NCBI RefSeq assembly: GCF_025399195.1
Contig: NW_026252128.1
Location: 124,001 to 188,000, forward strand
Length of the DNA: 64,000 nucleotides
DNA from: Umbelopsis ramanniana AG
Lineage: Eukaryota; Mucoromycota; Umbelopsidomycetes; Umbelopsidales; Umbelopsidaceae
Direction: 5' to 3'
The position numbers and the translations under genes are program-made. The notes beneath the pieces were generated by a model. The model was not told where the DNA came from and searched no databases. It saw nothing but the letters and a program-made list of their open reading frames with translations. Numbering within the stretch: position 1 is the stretch's first letter; every line of letters starts with the position of its first letter. Positions 11,247-22,416 of the stretch are shown here, piece after piece.

Positions 11247-14200
11247 ATGGCAAACTGGCTGTCTCAACTTGCCATTGCCTGTATCGCGCTGATCATAGCG
11301 CGATACCTGGTTGATTTCTTTCTCTCATTAAAATATAATTTTGAATACGGCCATCTTGGCTTTCTTTCAATAAGCGGAATCAAGTACCACCTTCGAGCAA
11401 AACTACCACAAAATGCCAGTGCAAGGACGGTAACTTTCAACATTGGTAAAATCAAGCTACGACTACGACATCGATTCTTTCAATCTCGTGATGATACCGA
11501 GCAACAACTTGCTTTTTTCACATTACATATACAGGATGTCACCATCGTAGTGCACGACTTGGCCCTGCTGCGTAAGCAGGCTCAAATTCAAAAGGAACTC
11601 CGAGAGCAGCAGAAGCGTCGGGGAGGGAGTCTGGCTTCGGTCGGCGAATCGCTCACTCGAATACCTTGGTGGTACTCGTTATCCATTGTCAAATGGGTTA
11701 TCCGGATCACTTCCGCCGTCCCAGCGCAGATGATCATATCCGGGTTAACTCAATATGCGGATGTGCGATTCGGGGTTGTGAAAGTGGTTGTCAAAAATGT
11801 AGCGTCTTATCGATTGGAAAACGCTACCCTTTCGTCCATGCTGTTTGCAGATGTCGAACGAAAAGCGACACCTACTCCTATGGATATGCGGGACCAGCTT
11901 AATGATGCATCTATCTTGATGCAAGAATTCTTGCTCAACGCCAAGCATCAACAACATTCATTTAAGAAGGCAAATCATTTGTGGAAGGATAAGTTTTTTC
12001 AGATCAACGCAACTCTTGGGCCAATGGAGGTCATACCTCATTCAGATAATGTGGAGACAAATATTGTAACGGCCGTTTCCTTACCAGCCCGCTCTTATTT
12101 TGCCTTATCCTGCCATCTGTCAGCTGCCTGTACAACACTCAAAAGTGTCTCTGTAGACGTCAGAGTTGGGTCCATGGACATCGATGCTGATCAGTTATTA
12201 TCTTTATATCAATCCTCAGTAACAGAGAGTCCAGCTGTGTTGAATGAACCAACGTCGGGTCAACAGAGTAAACGGAATAGCGCATTGGGTGGTTTGCATC
12301 GGTCTGGAGCAATTTATACGCATAATCGAACAGCCTCTGCCGAACCCGCCATTCAGCCGGATCAGAAGCGAAGTTCGTTGTTATTGTTCAAGGAATTGAC
12401 CATGTCCATGGCCAACATCGAAGTTATAAAGCGCATAACGTCAGATTCAGATGAAGAAATTCATGAGAAGCTCAACCTCTCTCTCCAGGCAATGTCCCTT
12501 TCATGCGTTAGAGATCTATGTCATCAAGATCTTGATATTCGAGAGTTCCCTCATTCCGCGAACTTCTCAACAAAATCTATGCAGGTCGCTATCCTTTCCA
12601 TGACGCCTGCTCCTGAAATACAATCCTCTGTTATCCTTGCGCTTTCGGGAATAGATACTTCGCTCAAAGCGACCGAGCCTGTTCTCATTAGCAAAAAGCA
12701 GGCCCTGACGGCTCAGATTGTTGACACTTTTGCCGGCGACCTTGACCCAGCAATGGAGGATCCAAATATGCAGTTCGTGACAGGTTCAGTGAATGTAATC
12801 TCGCCGAGTTTAACCTTGGATATGGTCAAATTGTCCTCTTATCAAAACATCGTCGGTATGTTGACACAGCCGAAGCAACCTCGCAAGGCATCTACTACCC
12901 CCCCTACAACTTGGCATATCCAAAGGGTGCCGAGATTCATGTTGTCGGTCTCCATCGGTAACCCAACCTTCTACGTCTACCATTTCTCAAAGTTGGAGAG
13001 TTTCGACGAACCTGCCATGCCACACTATACAGGGTTTGATCTGCGCGACGTTCTCGTCACGTTTAGAGGCAACTATATACAATCATCGGAAGGCCCAGCA
13101 TCACCTCCATTATTATCTCCTCTTGGGTCACCTACTCATACGCCCGACAATTTCTTGCATTCAACCAGTCCTCCGCTCTCACCCACCTTCGAAAAAACAA
13201 CACCGGCAAGTCGATGGCAGAAGCTGTTGCGAAAAAGCTGGAGATCATACTCTAAATCTCCATCATCCCATACGTCAGCTAGACATTGGATGTTTGATGT
13301 TTTTGCCAGTGTTCGACTGTTAGAATGTAGTTCGGCATTTCCTTTCGAAACCACAACAAAGTCAGAACAACCTCCCACGCTGGATAATACCCTACTGTAC
13401 ATTGACGAAATCAATATCAGCGCGCGAGCATCCTTGACAGCGTCTATAATCACACAGAGAAAACGTCAATCACCGCATATGCAACTGATCATCGACCAAC
13501 CCATCATAGAATTATGTTTATCCATTGATAAACCTAGCATCAACCTGTGGTCAGAATATGCCAACAGGAAGCAACTGGTTATTTTGCAGCAAGCCATGAC
13601 CAGCACGATGGGGATAACCAAGGGTGGTTTCCGACAACCTAAACCGGCTACATCTGAGAAGACCGATAGCGCATATCAACCTTATTTACGAAACGTCAAT
13701 ATGACTTTAGCCATACATAATTTATGTGCTGGCGTGGTTGGCTTGGATGAAGGCATTCGAGGAAAGCGCAAGGTGCCTGAAGGCTATGTCGACAATGCAC
13801 CGGAAAAAGATACCTGCCTTGGCCTTGCACTTTATATTGAGTCGCTCTCTATTAATTACAAGACGAGTAAAGCGAATGTCGATCGGTCCCTGGCTGAAAG
13901 CATCTTGGAGCTACCGAGTAATCAGACTCTGTTAGGCGCGGTCGACGTTTTCTTGACTGGAAGTGGACTATCGCCATGTGTGGGTCTCAGCAACGGTCAA
14001 ATGTTTTATCTGTCCGGTCTTGGTGGTGAACGAGAATGCTTTGTTCATTTATTACAAGTTGATTCTCGGTCTATCCTTCGCATGAAGTCGGATGAAACTG
14101 GATTGACCTTGATCTCCAAATCTTCTGTCTCGTTTGGTCGCGTACTTGTTTATTATACTCTGCAAAACCACTATGCTACGCTGCTTGCTATTCTGGCACT

Positions 14201-17200
14201 GAAAAATATCGCCCCCAAGGCAAAGGAAGAAATAGCATCGTCTCCAAAGAGGTTCAAGGTGGACGTTGAGAAATGCTCGGTTGCTTTACATCATGTCGAC
14301 GTACGCTGCTTATTTCCCGGCAACTTGGACTTGTTTCTACGAACCAAAGAATTGCATTTCAATTTACCCATGTCTTCATCCCGTCAAGAACTGCAAGTGC
14401 GCTCGATTAAGTTATTTGGTATTGCACCTAGTAACACTTCCTCTTGGGATGAACTTATTGGCATCGATGATCTCAAGATCATTCGTGAAACTCGAAGCAA
14501 AGCCATGAATCGTTCACAGAATCGTACGGTTATTATTTCATCATCCGGAGTACATATCATCATTCCATTTGGATACGTTGTTGCCAACATTATCGACAAT
14601 GCCATCAGCGCTTCCAAGTCGTTGAGGTTGCTTAATGGGCGTTTGTTTTCTGATAAATATTTTGACTGGAATGGCCCAATGCCCAAGAACAACCCTGTTG
14701 AAATGCCCACCATCCAGCTTCGATTTGAAATATTTACCTTCACCCTTGAAGACAATCCATTTGAAGCTGATCTTCGTCTTATCTATAAGACTGGAACCAT
14801 TCAGCAAAAGACGAGATTGGCAAACGAAGATGCATTTATGGCAAAAGCCCAGTCCATGGAATCTCAACGGCAACAGCAGAAGCAAGACGATGAAAACGGC
14901 CGTAGAGCGTTGGACGGTGAACAGGTTCGAGATGGCTTTTTGAAAGGATCAGAGACCCCACTGACTTTTAGAAGCACACCAAGGCCAGACCATGACGAAG
15001 CCTCATTTCGACGGGGATCTTCATCCTCCAACATATCTGTCAATGTTGCCTGGAGTCGGTTGCAGGAACACAATGCCAAGGTCTGGGTCAGGAGCATTCA
15101 CGCGGCGCAAAAGGAAGAACAGCAGGGTCTGGAAGCACTTTGTGACAGTCGGCGTCAGCATCGTCACAAAATTGTTTATGATTTCGGCCAGAGAACGCTA
15201 GAATTTACTTCAAAGTACCTTGCTGATCTGTTCGATATCTCCATGGTTCCAGCACCTCGACATACATCTCTTCTGTTTGGCGCTATGCGTAACTTAGACC
15301 TTACTGTATCTATACCAACGTTTCCTCTGGATCAAACTCGTTTGTTCATTCAGAATATCGGTAATGGTGTTCCTCTCGACACGCAGTTCTCCATGCTCGC
15401 ACCTTTCCATTTGAACTGGTTTGCTGATGAAACATGGATCCAACTCAGAGATTACCCGCTTCCCCTCCTGTACGTACCACCGAGTACGAAGAAAGATGTT
15501 AATACCTGGCCACAAGCTTGGTCTTTGTCTGGTGACTATGTTTTTGGAGATGAACTCGGATCAAAACTGGCAACAAGACTCGTTGATGTCGTATTGGTTG
15601 ATCTTCAGAATGGTACAAACTATAATATGAAGATTCCTCGTACCTCATCTCCACCCAAGTTCTACTCCATCGTTGAAATTCGTTGCTTGGTTAGTAATCC
15701 TACTCGCATGGCTTGGTCTCAGTCTGTACAACCATCTATTCAAGATGTCTCTCGTGTATTCGAGTATTTTACTCGTCCTCCGGTTGATCCGTCTGCAAAA
15801 TTGGGGTTCTGGGATAAAATCCGTCACATCATCCATACAAAGACCCGCATTCGCTTCAATGGAGACCTAGCTGTGTGCTTGAAAGGAACACGAGACCCAT
15901 ACAATCTTATTGGAAAAGGTGCTGGATTTGTCAAAGTATGGAGCAAGGAAGTGCAATGGCTCTTGGGTTACGATAATCCTCAAGGCGAATTTATGCAGGT
16001 ATTGAGTCAAGACTACATGCTGGCTGTTCCTGATCTTGTCAATGGTACATATGTTGTGAAGCATATCTTGCCAATATCCGCGGATACCATCAAAAGTCGT
16101 CATCGGTCGGAAACAGCCAGTGTAGCGATGGCTTCCCCACCACCGGCACAAAGCGAAGCACGCAAATTCAAAACTCCTGACTCACCCACCGTCTTAAGTA
16201 CCTCGTCTCCTGACATTCGATCTCCTTGGCCTACTGAGAATATGCGACGCACGAACAGCACCCCGGTTCCGGCTAAAAATTACTTTGAACGAAAGCATCT
16301 GCAGAAGATAGGTCTCAAGTTATCAGGTGGTGTTAGATGGGGTCTTGGTTGTAAATATGAACGACGTTGTGAATCAAACTGTCCAAAGTGCGAAGGAAAA
16401 GGCGAATGTCGATCGTTGGATTTCATACCGCATTATCGAATCAAATTCTGTACTCCTGCCAATGTTGCCAAACAGCCAGAGGGCGCTGAGGTCAGTATCC
16501 TCACATGTTGATGAACTTTGACAATGGTGTTACTTATGTTTCCAATTTATCTTCGCTATTATTTTGCGTTTTACAGAACTATGATGCGTTTACCGGATTC
16601 CGTTCACACTTTATACACTTTTCAGTCAGCCTTGTCCAGAATACCAATATCAATCGATCCACTGATGCTGTCAATGCGTTGCATCTCAGCCCAGGGTTTG
16701 TGGACCACTTTTTGCAATGGTTCCGGTTATTTGGAGGCGGTATGGGTCTACCTATTCGCACTGGGTCTCTCTTTCCCAGGGCAGACACTCGGGCGACTAA
16801 GAAATTTGGAAAGCATTTGAGCACCGTCAAATACAAGATTGTCACCGACAACCTTTTCATAGGCTGGTTTGAGAAAGACGAACAATCCTTGTACAGCATT
16901 AATGGTACTGGTCAGACCGTTGGTATGAAGGCGTCTGTAAGCAGTTTCAAATTCGATTTGCACCAGAGACGAATCACTACCAAGGTGGAAAGCCGAGAAT
17001 TTGGACGAGAGCGTATCAAACCCCACTGGCTACTACACGAAGCCCAACTTCAACTATCTGACCTAGATCTCAGAGTAGTGCAAGCCACGTACCCTGATAT
17101 TGACCCGAACGATGACCTTGACTTCGGCAGGAGTTCAGGGTTACCCTCTTTTGTTGTTGATGAGACATCAACTGTCAACTCGGAATCCAGCCAAACGTTT

Positions 17201-20200
17201 GAAAGTAGTAACTCTGATTTTGAGGACTCTTTTAATTTCTCGGACAGTATGCCACAAGACTGGGTGGATCTTGATGATTATGTGGAACTTGATCTTCGTA
17301 CGCCTGACTTCCGGCCAGCTATCAGTGTCTTCCCCATGATGTTTTCTCCAAACATTGGCTACTTTAAGCAAACCAATCGAGATGACGCTGAACGCTTCCA
17401 CTATTTACATGGAACACATGATTGCATACTTGGCTCTGCTAGGGGTGAGTTGACCCGGAACTGTTTTATGCGTTATTAAATTGTACACTTTGGCTGACCC
17501 ATTTTTTCAAAGACACACGTGCTATTCAAGTCAACTTGCTGAGACAGCGCATGCAGGCCATTGATGAACAAATACACTCTCATCAAGAGAGGTTGGACGA
17601 CGTTGAGAGAAGACTTCAAAAGCTGCCTTTCGAAACTGAGCTGTTGAATGAGGTCAGTAGATTGTATAATGTGCTGTTGGGTCATCCTATGCGATGCTAA
17701 TATTGAACAAATGATTAGTCGCAAAACATCGTGGAGAAGACAACAGTTCTCTTTGAGAAAAAGAGTCTCTTACAACGTTACCTTAAATCTGTACTCACTC
17801 AAAATATGCCTGACCTACCACGAACGCAATCCAATGCTGCGGCAACCAAGCATTCTCTACTTGAAAATGATCCTACAGATAAATGGGAAACGCTCATGGG
17901 TTACTTTAAGCAACGGTGTATCGTTCATAATCCGCAAATCATTTGGAATAACTCTGTGCGAAATTTAGTCTATCGGCTATTGGATGTTCATGGCCAGAAT
18001 CGAGCGCATTCCTATTATATGTCGATGCGAGCTGTCAAGTTTTTGCGCGACTTGACCAACGATATCGAATCGAAGATCAAGTTACAAGCAAAATCGCCTA
18101 TGGGCTCACAATTGGATCAAGTCTTGGACATGGAAATGGCGAATGATATTATCGAAAAATTGTTGGCTGACCAGAAACCCAACTCGTCCGTCCCGCCGAC
18201 TGTATCCGATGATACAGCCACCCCTGGTAGCAGGCAGGACGATGATGATTCGGAAGCCAACATCAATGATCCTGATTATCAGTTCAGAGGTGTGCCAAGT
18301 GGTTACGAGATGAGGAGCAGCTATATTGTTGAGTTACTCAACCCGCAGATCAGCTTACAATCGGATCGAAACCCTGATTCTGTTGTGCTGGTGTCGACTG
18401 AGCGCACTCAAATCAAAGGTTTCCATCTTTATGATTGCAGTGGAGATGACCAAGACACGGCCATTGTCAAAAGTCGAACGATCTTCAGTGTGGATAACAT
18501 ACAATTTTTCGTGGCCAAAAAGGAACATTTTGATACAGTGGATCTTCTGTTTGACAACCATTATGGCGCTCGTGGAAACGAGCACTGGTTAACCTGGATA
18601 CCACTGGAGATGCTCATTAATTACACCAAACGGTCTGACAAGTTCCAAAGAGTAGCCGAAAGAGCTGCTGCGACCATGCAGTATGACACGTTCAACCCGT
18701 TGCGCTTGAAGACCAGCCAAGATGATTTTAATCGCTTCCATCCACTGCAAGAACGATGCGACTCCATGACAGTCAGCTTTCCTAGTCTGAAATTGACAGC
18801 AAATTCAAAACAATACAATGCCATTGTAGATGTGGTCATGGATCTTGTTTTGTACAGTGAGCCAGCTCGTAAAGAACGACTTGAACGCCTGAAAGAAATC
18901 ATCCTGACAGCAGATATGGCCAATCTCTCCAATACAACGGAAACCATTGTCTATCTACAAAACAACGTTCGCCAACTTGCTACAACGCAAGAGCAGTATC
19001 GCCTCAACCTTCCGGATTTGCGAGAACAGCAACTACAGGATTACAGAATGATTCAGGGAAGATTGCAGCACTTCAAGGAAGAGTTGTATCTGGTGATGGA
19101 GGCTATCAAAAAAAATCCAAGCGGCAAACAGGATAGCATGGAAGCCGCTCAAACCAAGCTGAAAGTCAGCTTCTCCTCACAAACGATCATTTGGGAGATG
19201 ATCATTGAATCAGAGCGTACACTTTGCGAATGGACCTTAAGCAATGCTCACTACGTCTGGCTCAACAAGGAAGACCACTCTAGCTCTAATACCTTGGAGT
19301 TGGATATGATTCAATGCATCAATCGTCTGCCTAACCCCACTTTTGCCGAGATCATTTCGCCTTACCTTGAAAATCGAAAGCAAGTGGATTTCTCAAAACA
19401 AAAGATGCTGCGAGGTTACCTCATGGATCTTCCTCCCGTTGGAGGCATTCCTGTCGTTCAGCACTTGGAGATCAACCTCTTCCCACTCAAATTCCAGATG
19501 ACGCATGAGTTTGGAAAACTGTTGGCTACTTATGTGTTCCCTGTTGAAAAGCGGAAAGGAGCAACAGCTGCCATTCCGATATCCTCCAGTTCTTCTGCTC
19601 CAAATGTGACCAGTAGTGTGGTTTCGAGTCGTACGTCTGAAGCTAACAGTTTAATGGCGACGTCTTCTTTTGGCGATCTTCGTAGTGCTGGCAAAGACAC
19701 TACATCCTTATCAACGAGTAGCGATGTTGTATCGTCTGACACCCACCTTGATACGTTTAGATCGGAAACACTACGGCCGAAGCGCTCTGAAGATTATCTA
19801 CGAAGCAACTTTTCTTCTACTACCCAAACAAGCAAACGTTCTCATGGCAAAAAGCATTCGAAAAATGTCTCGTCCAATAGCGTTCCTAACGCCGACGATC
19901 TGTCCGTTATGAAAGAGAGAGCGTCTAACAATAGAACCTTTATCTACATCAAGGTGCCGGGAGCTAAGCATTGTCTCAGTTATCAGGTAAAAATATCTAA
20001 CATTGGCAGGCATGGATATATGCGCTGTGTTGATTCTTATTCACTATCTTTTGTGTACCATAGGGACCCAAGGAGAAGAATATTGAAGACTTGTATGAGT
20101 TTGTGTTTTCTCAGCCAACTCTTGAGTATCGCAATCGAACGTGGAGTTGGTATGAGTTGATGAATGCCGTCAAAAAGGGTAAGAACATGTCTTGCTAGTT

Positions 20201-20851
20201 GACCCATCTGAATTCGCCTTGCGAGAATACTCATGCATCATACCCCTACAGATTTCCTTCGGGCTGCCCTCAAGCACAGCGGTCAATTGATTAGAGATAA
20301 GCTCAAAATACGTCGGCACCCTCGAGCTCCACGCACTACAGCATCCTCAACTTCGCTTATCAACGAACCAATCTATCAAAGGGCCATTGCTGCTGCCAAT
20401 GCCACTGAACAGCAAAAACCAAGCACAAGCAGCTCTATTAGCATTGCTTCCGTGTCTTCTGACGGTTATGATAACCAGGATGATATGAGTGTTAACGACA
20501 TGGATTTAATCAACGCAACTTCGGATACTGCTGATCAAGAAGGATCGACGCGCCGAAAGAAACAAACGTTGTTCTCTACATGGTCTCGCAGGTATGTTTG
20601 CATCCATACAACCCATTGTATATCTTTGACCTCTCATGCTAAACCATCTTCCCTCTAGTAAAAAAGCAGACGATAACCCACCGTCCCCTGTACTACCAAG
20701 TCCTCAGACCCAACCTAGCGAGACGCAAACCATGATCGCGGCAACAGAGATTTATCGAAAGGGCAAGTTATTGTTTGGCAAATCATACAGTGGGCCGTTT
20801 AGAACTACTTCTCCTTCAATCCATAGCCGCAGTACCACTAATTCAGATTAG
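11247..20851 (+). CDS. FMP27: Fmp27/BLTP2 (Hobbit) bridge-like lipid-transfer protein
   Basis: Seven exons (11247..16490, 16577..17444, 17513..17652, 17719..19986, 20064..20178, 20252..20591, 20659..20851) give 3055 residues, larger than yeast Fmp27 (about 2630). These proteins form long hydrophobic tubes at ER-plasma membrane contacts and move lipids in bulk. Visible hallmarks are an N-terminal membrane anchor (residues about 5-25), the GFWDK motif near residue 1520 followed by the RIRFNGDLAVCLKGTRDPY region, the LFGGGMGLPIRTGSLFP segment, a coiled coil after residue 2000, and the SW motif (RTWSWYELM) in exon 5. The C-terminus is Ser-rich and low in complexity. I start at MANWLSQLAIACIALI because the anchor follows at once. 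The same frame is open from an ATG at 11013, which would add 78 residues. Confidence 0.93.
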
Positions 20852-21271
20852 CCTGTACACAGAAACTCTTTGTAAATTTGATACCTTGTACATACCTTTT
20901 CATTTCTTTTAAATTTTAATTTTGACGTCCCATACAATCGCACAAAAGATATGAATGGAAATGTGCCTGAGGCAGGGGGCATTGTACAAACTAATGCAAC
21001 AGCATATAACAAAGAACATGGTGTGCCTACCAAACGTTACTCAAGAGCTCAGGGTTGGGAACACACTAATCACTCTCCTCCAGCTCATTCTTTCACATTT
21101 TCCGGTTCCCATAGTAGTCGATACATGTCATTCAAGTCGGTGTTCCCAAAAATTTCTACCACACACATGCATCCATAAATCTAGTAGAGACAGTAATCTT
21201 CAATTGATTTTATTCCACCGAAGAATTAGATTGAAATCGACCAGCATTGGACCGGCATGGTTGAACGTAAT
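20852..21271. other. Convergent intergenic region FMP27/RPL24
   Basis: These 420 bp hold the two 3' ends. It is AT-rich near 20900-20940. I see no further gene or structured RNA. Confidence 0.5.
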
Positions 21272-22012
21272 TTAGCGGGAGGTGGCGGCAGCCTTAGGGG
21301 CGAAACCCTTAGCTTGTTGCTTGCTGACCTTGGGCTGTTGGGGGTTCTGTGGTAAAGGGAAAAAGTCAGTCAAGGTGACTGTAGTCAGATAGGCTGGATG
21401 ATGCTACTTACGGATGCCTTGGTGGCAGCCTTGGCCTTCTTTGCCTCCTTGCTCTTGGCAACAGCAGCCTGGCGTGCAGCGGCACGGACCTCAGGCTTCT
21501 GAGCGCGCTTGGCACGGATAGCATCCCAGGAAGCACCAACGACGGCACGGTCGTGCTTGACAGTGCGACGGGTACGCTTCTTGGCGATCTCTTCCGTGAT
21601 GCCCTTCTTGTGCATACGACGGTAGACAACGGTCCAGTCAATCTTGCGAGGGTTCAAACGTTGCTTGAAGTAAGACTCGCACTTGCCGTTGACGAAACGG
21701 AAGGACTGAATGAGAATGGAGTAGTTAGTATGTAATTCGATGGCAATGCTGATGCTTTTCTCTCAATGTCGTGTCAAAACCAAAAGAATGTCTACGTACT
21801 CTGCAAAATTAAAAAAAAGTATATAAGTTTCCATTGAAAGTTCAAAATGTCCAATGTCGAAGTTTCTTACCTGTTGTCAGTGCGAACATAGATCTTACCC
21901 TTGGCAGGATAGATCTTGAAGCCGGAGAAGGCGCAGATTTCTGTTCTATAACGGATGGATGAGTCAGATGGATGATGGGTGGATGATGCAGTTGGACGAT
22001 ACAATACTTCAT
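21272..22012 (-). CDS. RPL24: 60S ribosomal protein eL24
   Basis: Five coding exons (complement of 21272..21346, 21412..21705, 21800 alone, 21871..21945, 22008..22012) give 149 residues, close to yeast eL24 (155). eL24 is a cytosolic large-subunit protein near the subunit bridge. The product starts [19 protein letters not shown] and contains the zinc-ribbon-derived N-domain, [31 protein letters not shown], a basic helix, and the SKQQAKG end motif. The first coding exon is 5 nt (ATGAA). The frame between RTDN and [11 protein letters not shown] closes only if a single A at 21800 is retained between two introns, making Arg AGA. Splicing without it frameshifts to an early stop. The last intron and the TACTAAC branch site before 21705 look standard. 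Confidence 0.92.
21800..21800 (-). other. Single-nucleotide exon of RPL24
   Basis: On the minus strand a T-rich tract ends in TTTTGCAG (21808..21801), then one A, then a donor GTACGT (21799..21794). The flanking introns are 70 nt (21801-21870) and 94 nt (21706-21799). The upstream exon ends AACAG and the downstream exon starts TCC TTC, so AG+A+TCC gives Arg-Ser. No other GT-AG choice that I tried keeps both the frame and the conserved sequence. Confidence 0.75.
21953..21990. repeat. GATG-rich simple repeat in the first RPL24 intron
   Basis: Imperfect copies of GGATGA/GATG fill most of the 62-nt first intron (21946-22007). This leaves little else in it, so no intron-encoded snoRNA fits. Confidence 0.5.
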
Positions 22013-22416
22013 AATCGGCTATGGGAAAAGAGGAAGTTCACTATGCCTACGATGGCCATACCCTAAAAGGGCAGCCCAGCGAACTTGCCACTCGGTTTGA
22101 ATGATGATGTCACCGGCCCTAAATTTCAGCTGCCCTACTAAAGTTTCAATGCTCAATTTTACTTCTCCGTGTAAAATTACTACCGTCTCTAAGACCCACT
22201 TCGCCGGTTTATATATCAATTACTCTTCATTGAGATTGGCACCATCGTCCGTACCTTGTTCGTTATCTATATGATTCTGTCTATCAGCTAATAATAAAGA
22301 ATACGAATGCAATCTGTATATCTTTTGCTTTGACGGTTAGACGATCAGGTCCCAATGGCGGAGTTTGACAGATCATTCAGTCAAAGCAGCGAGGTTGCAC
22401 GACGACAAGAAGGGCT
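22013..22416. promoter_or_regulatory. Divergent promoter of RPL24 and COG7
   Basis: 404 bp between the two start codons. On the RPL24 side the minus strand has a C/T tract (about 22022-22036, read CTTCCTCTTTTCCC) just upstream of the ATG. This resembles the pyrimidine-rich start regions common at ribosomal-protein genes. No TATA box is obvious for either gene. Confidence 0.4.

Noticed and set aside
21946-22007. Possible snoRNA in the first RPL24 intron
   Set aside because: The intron is filled by a GATG simple repeat and lacks paired C/D boxes or an H/ACA fold.
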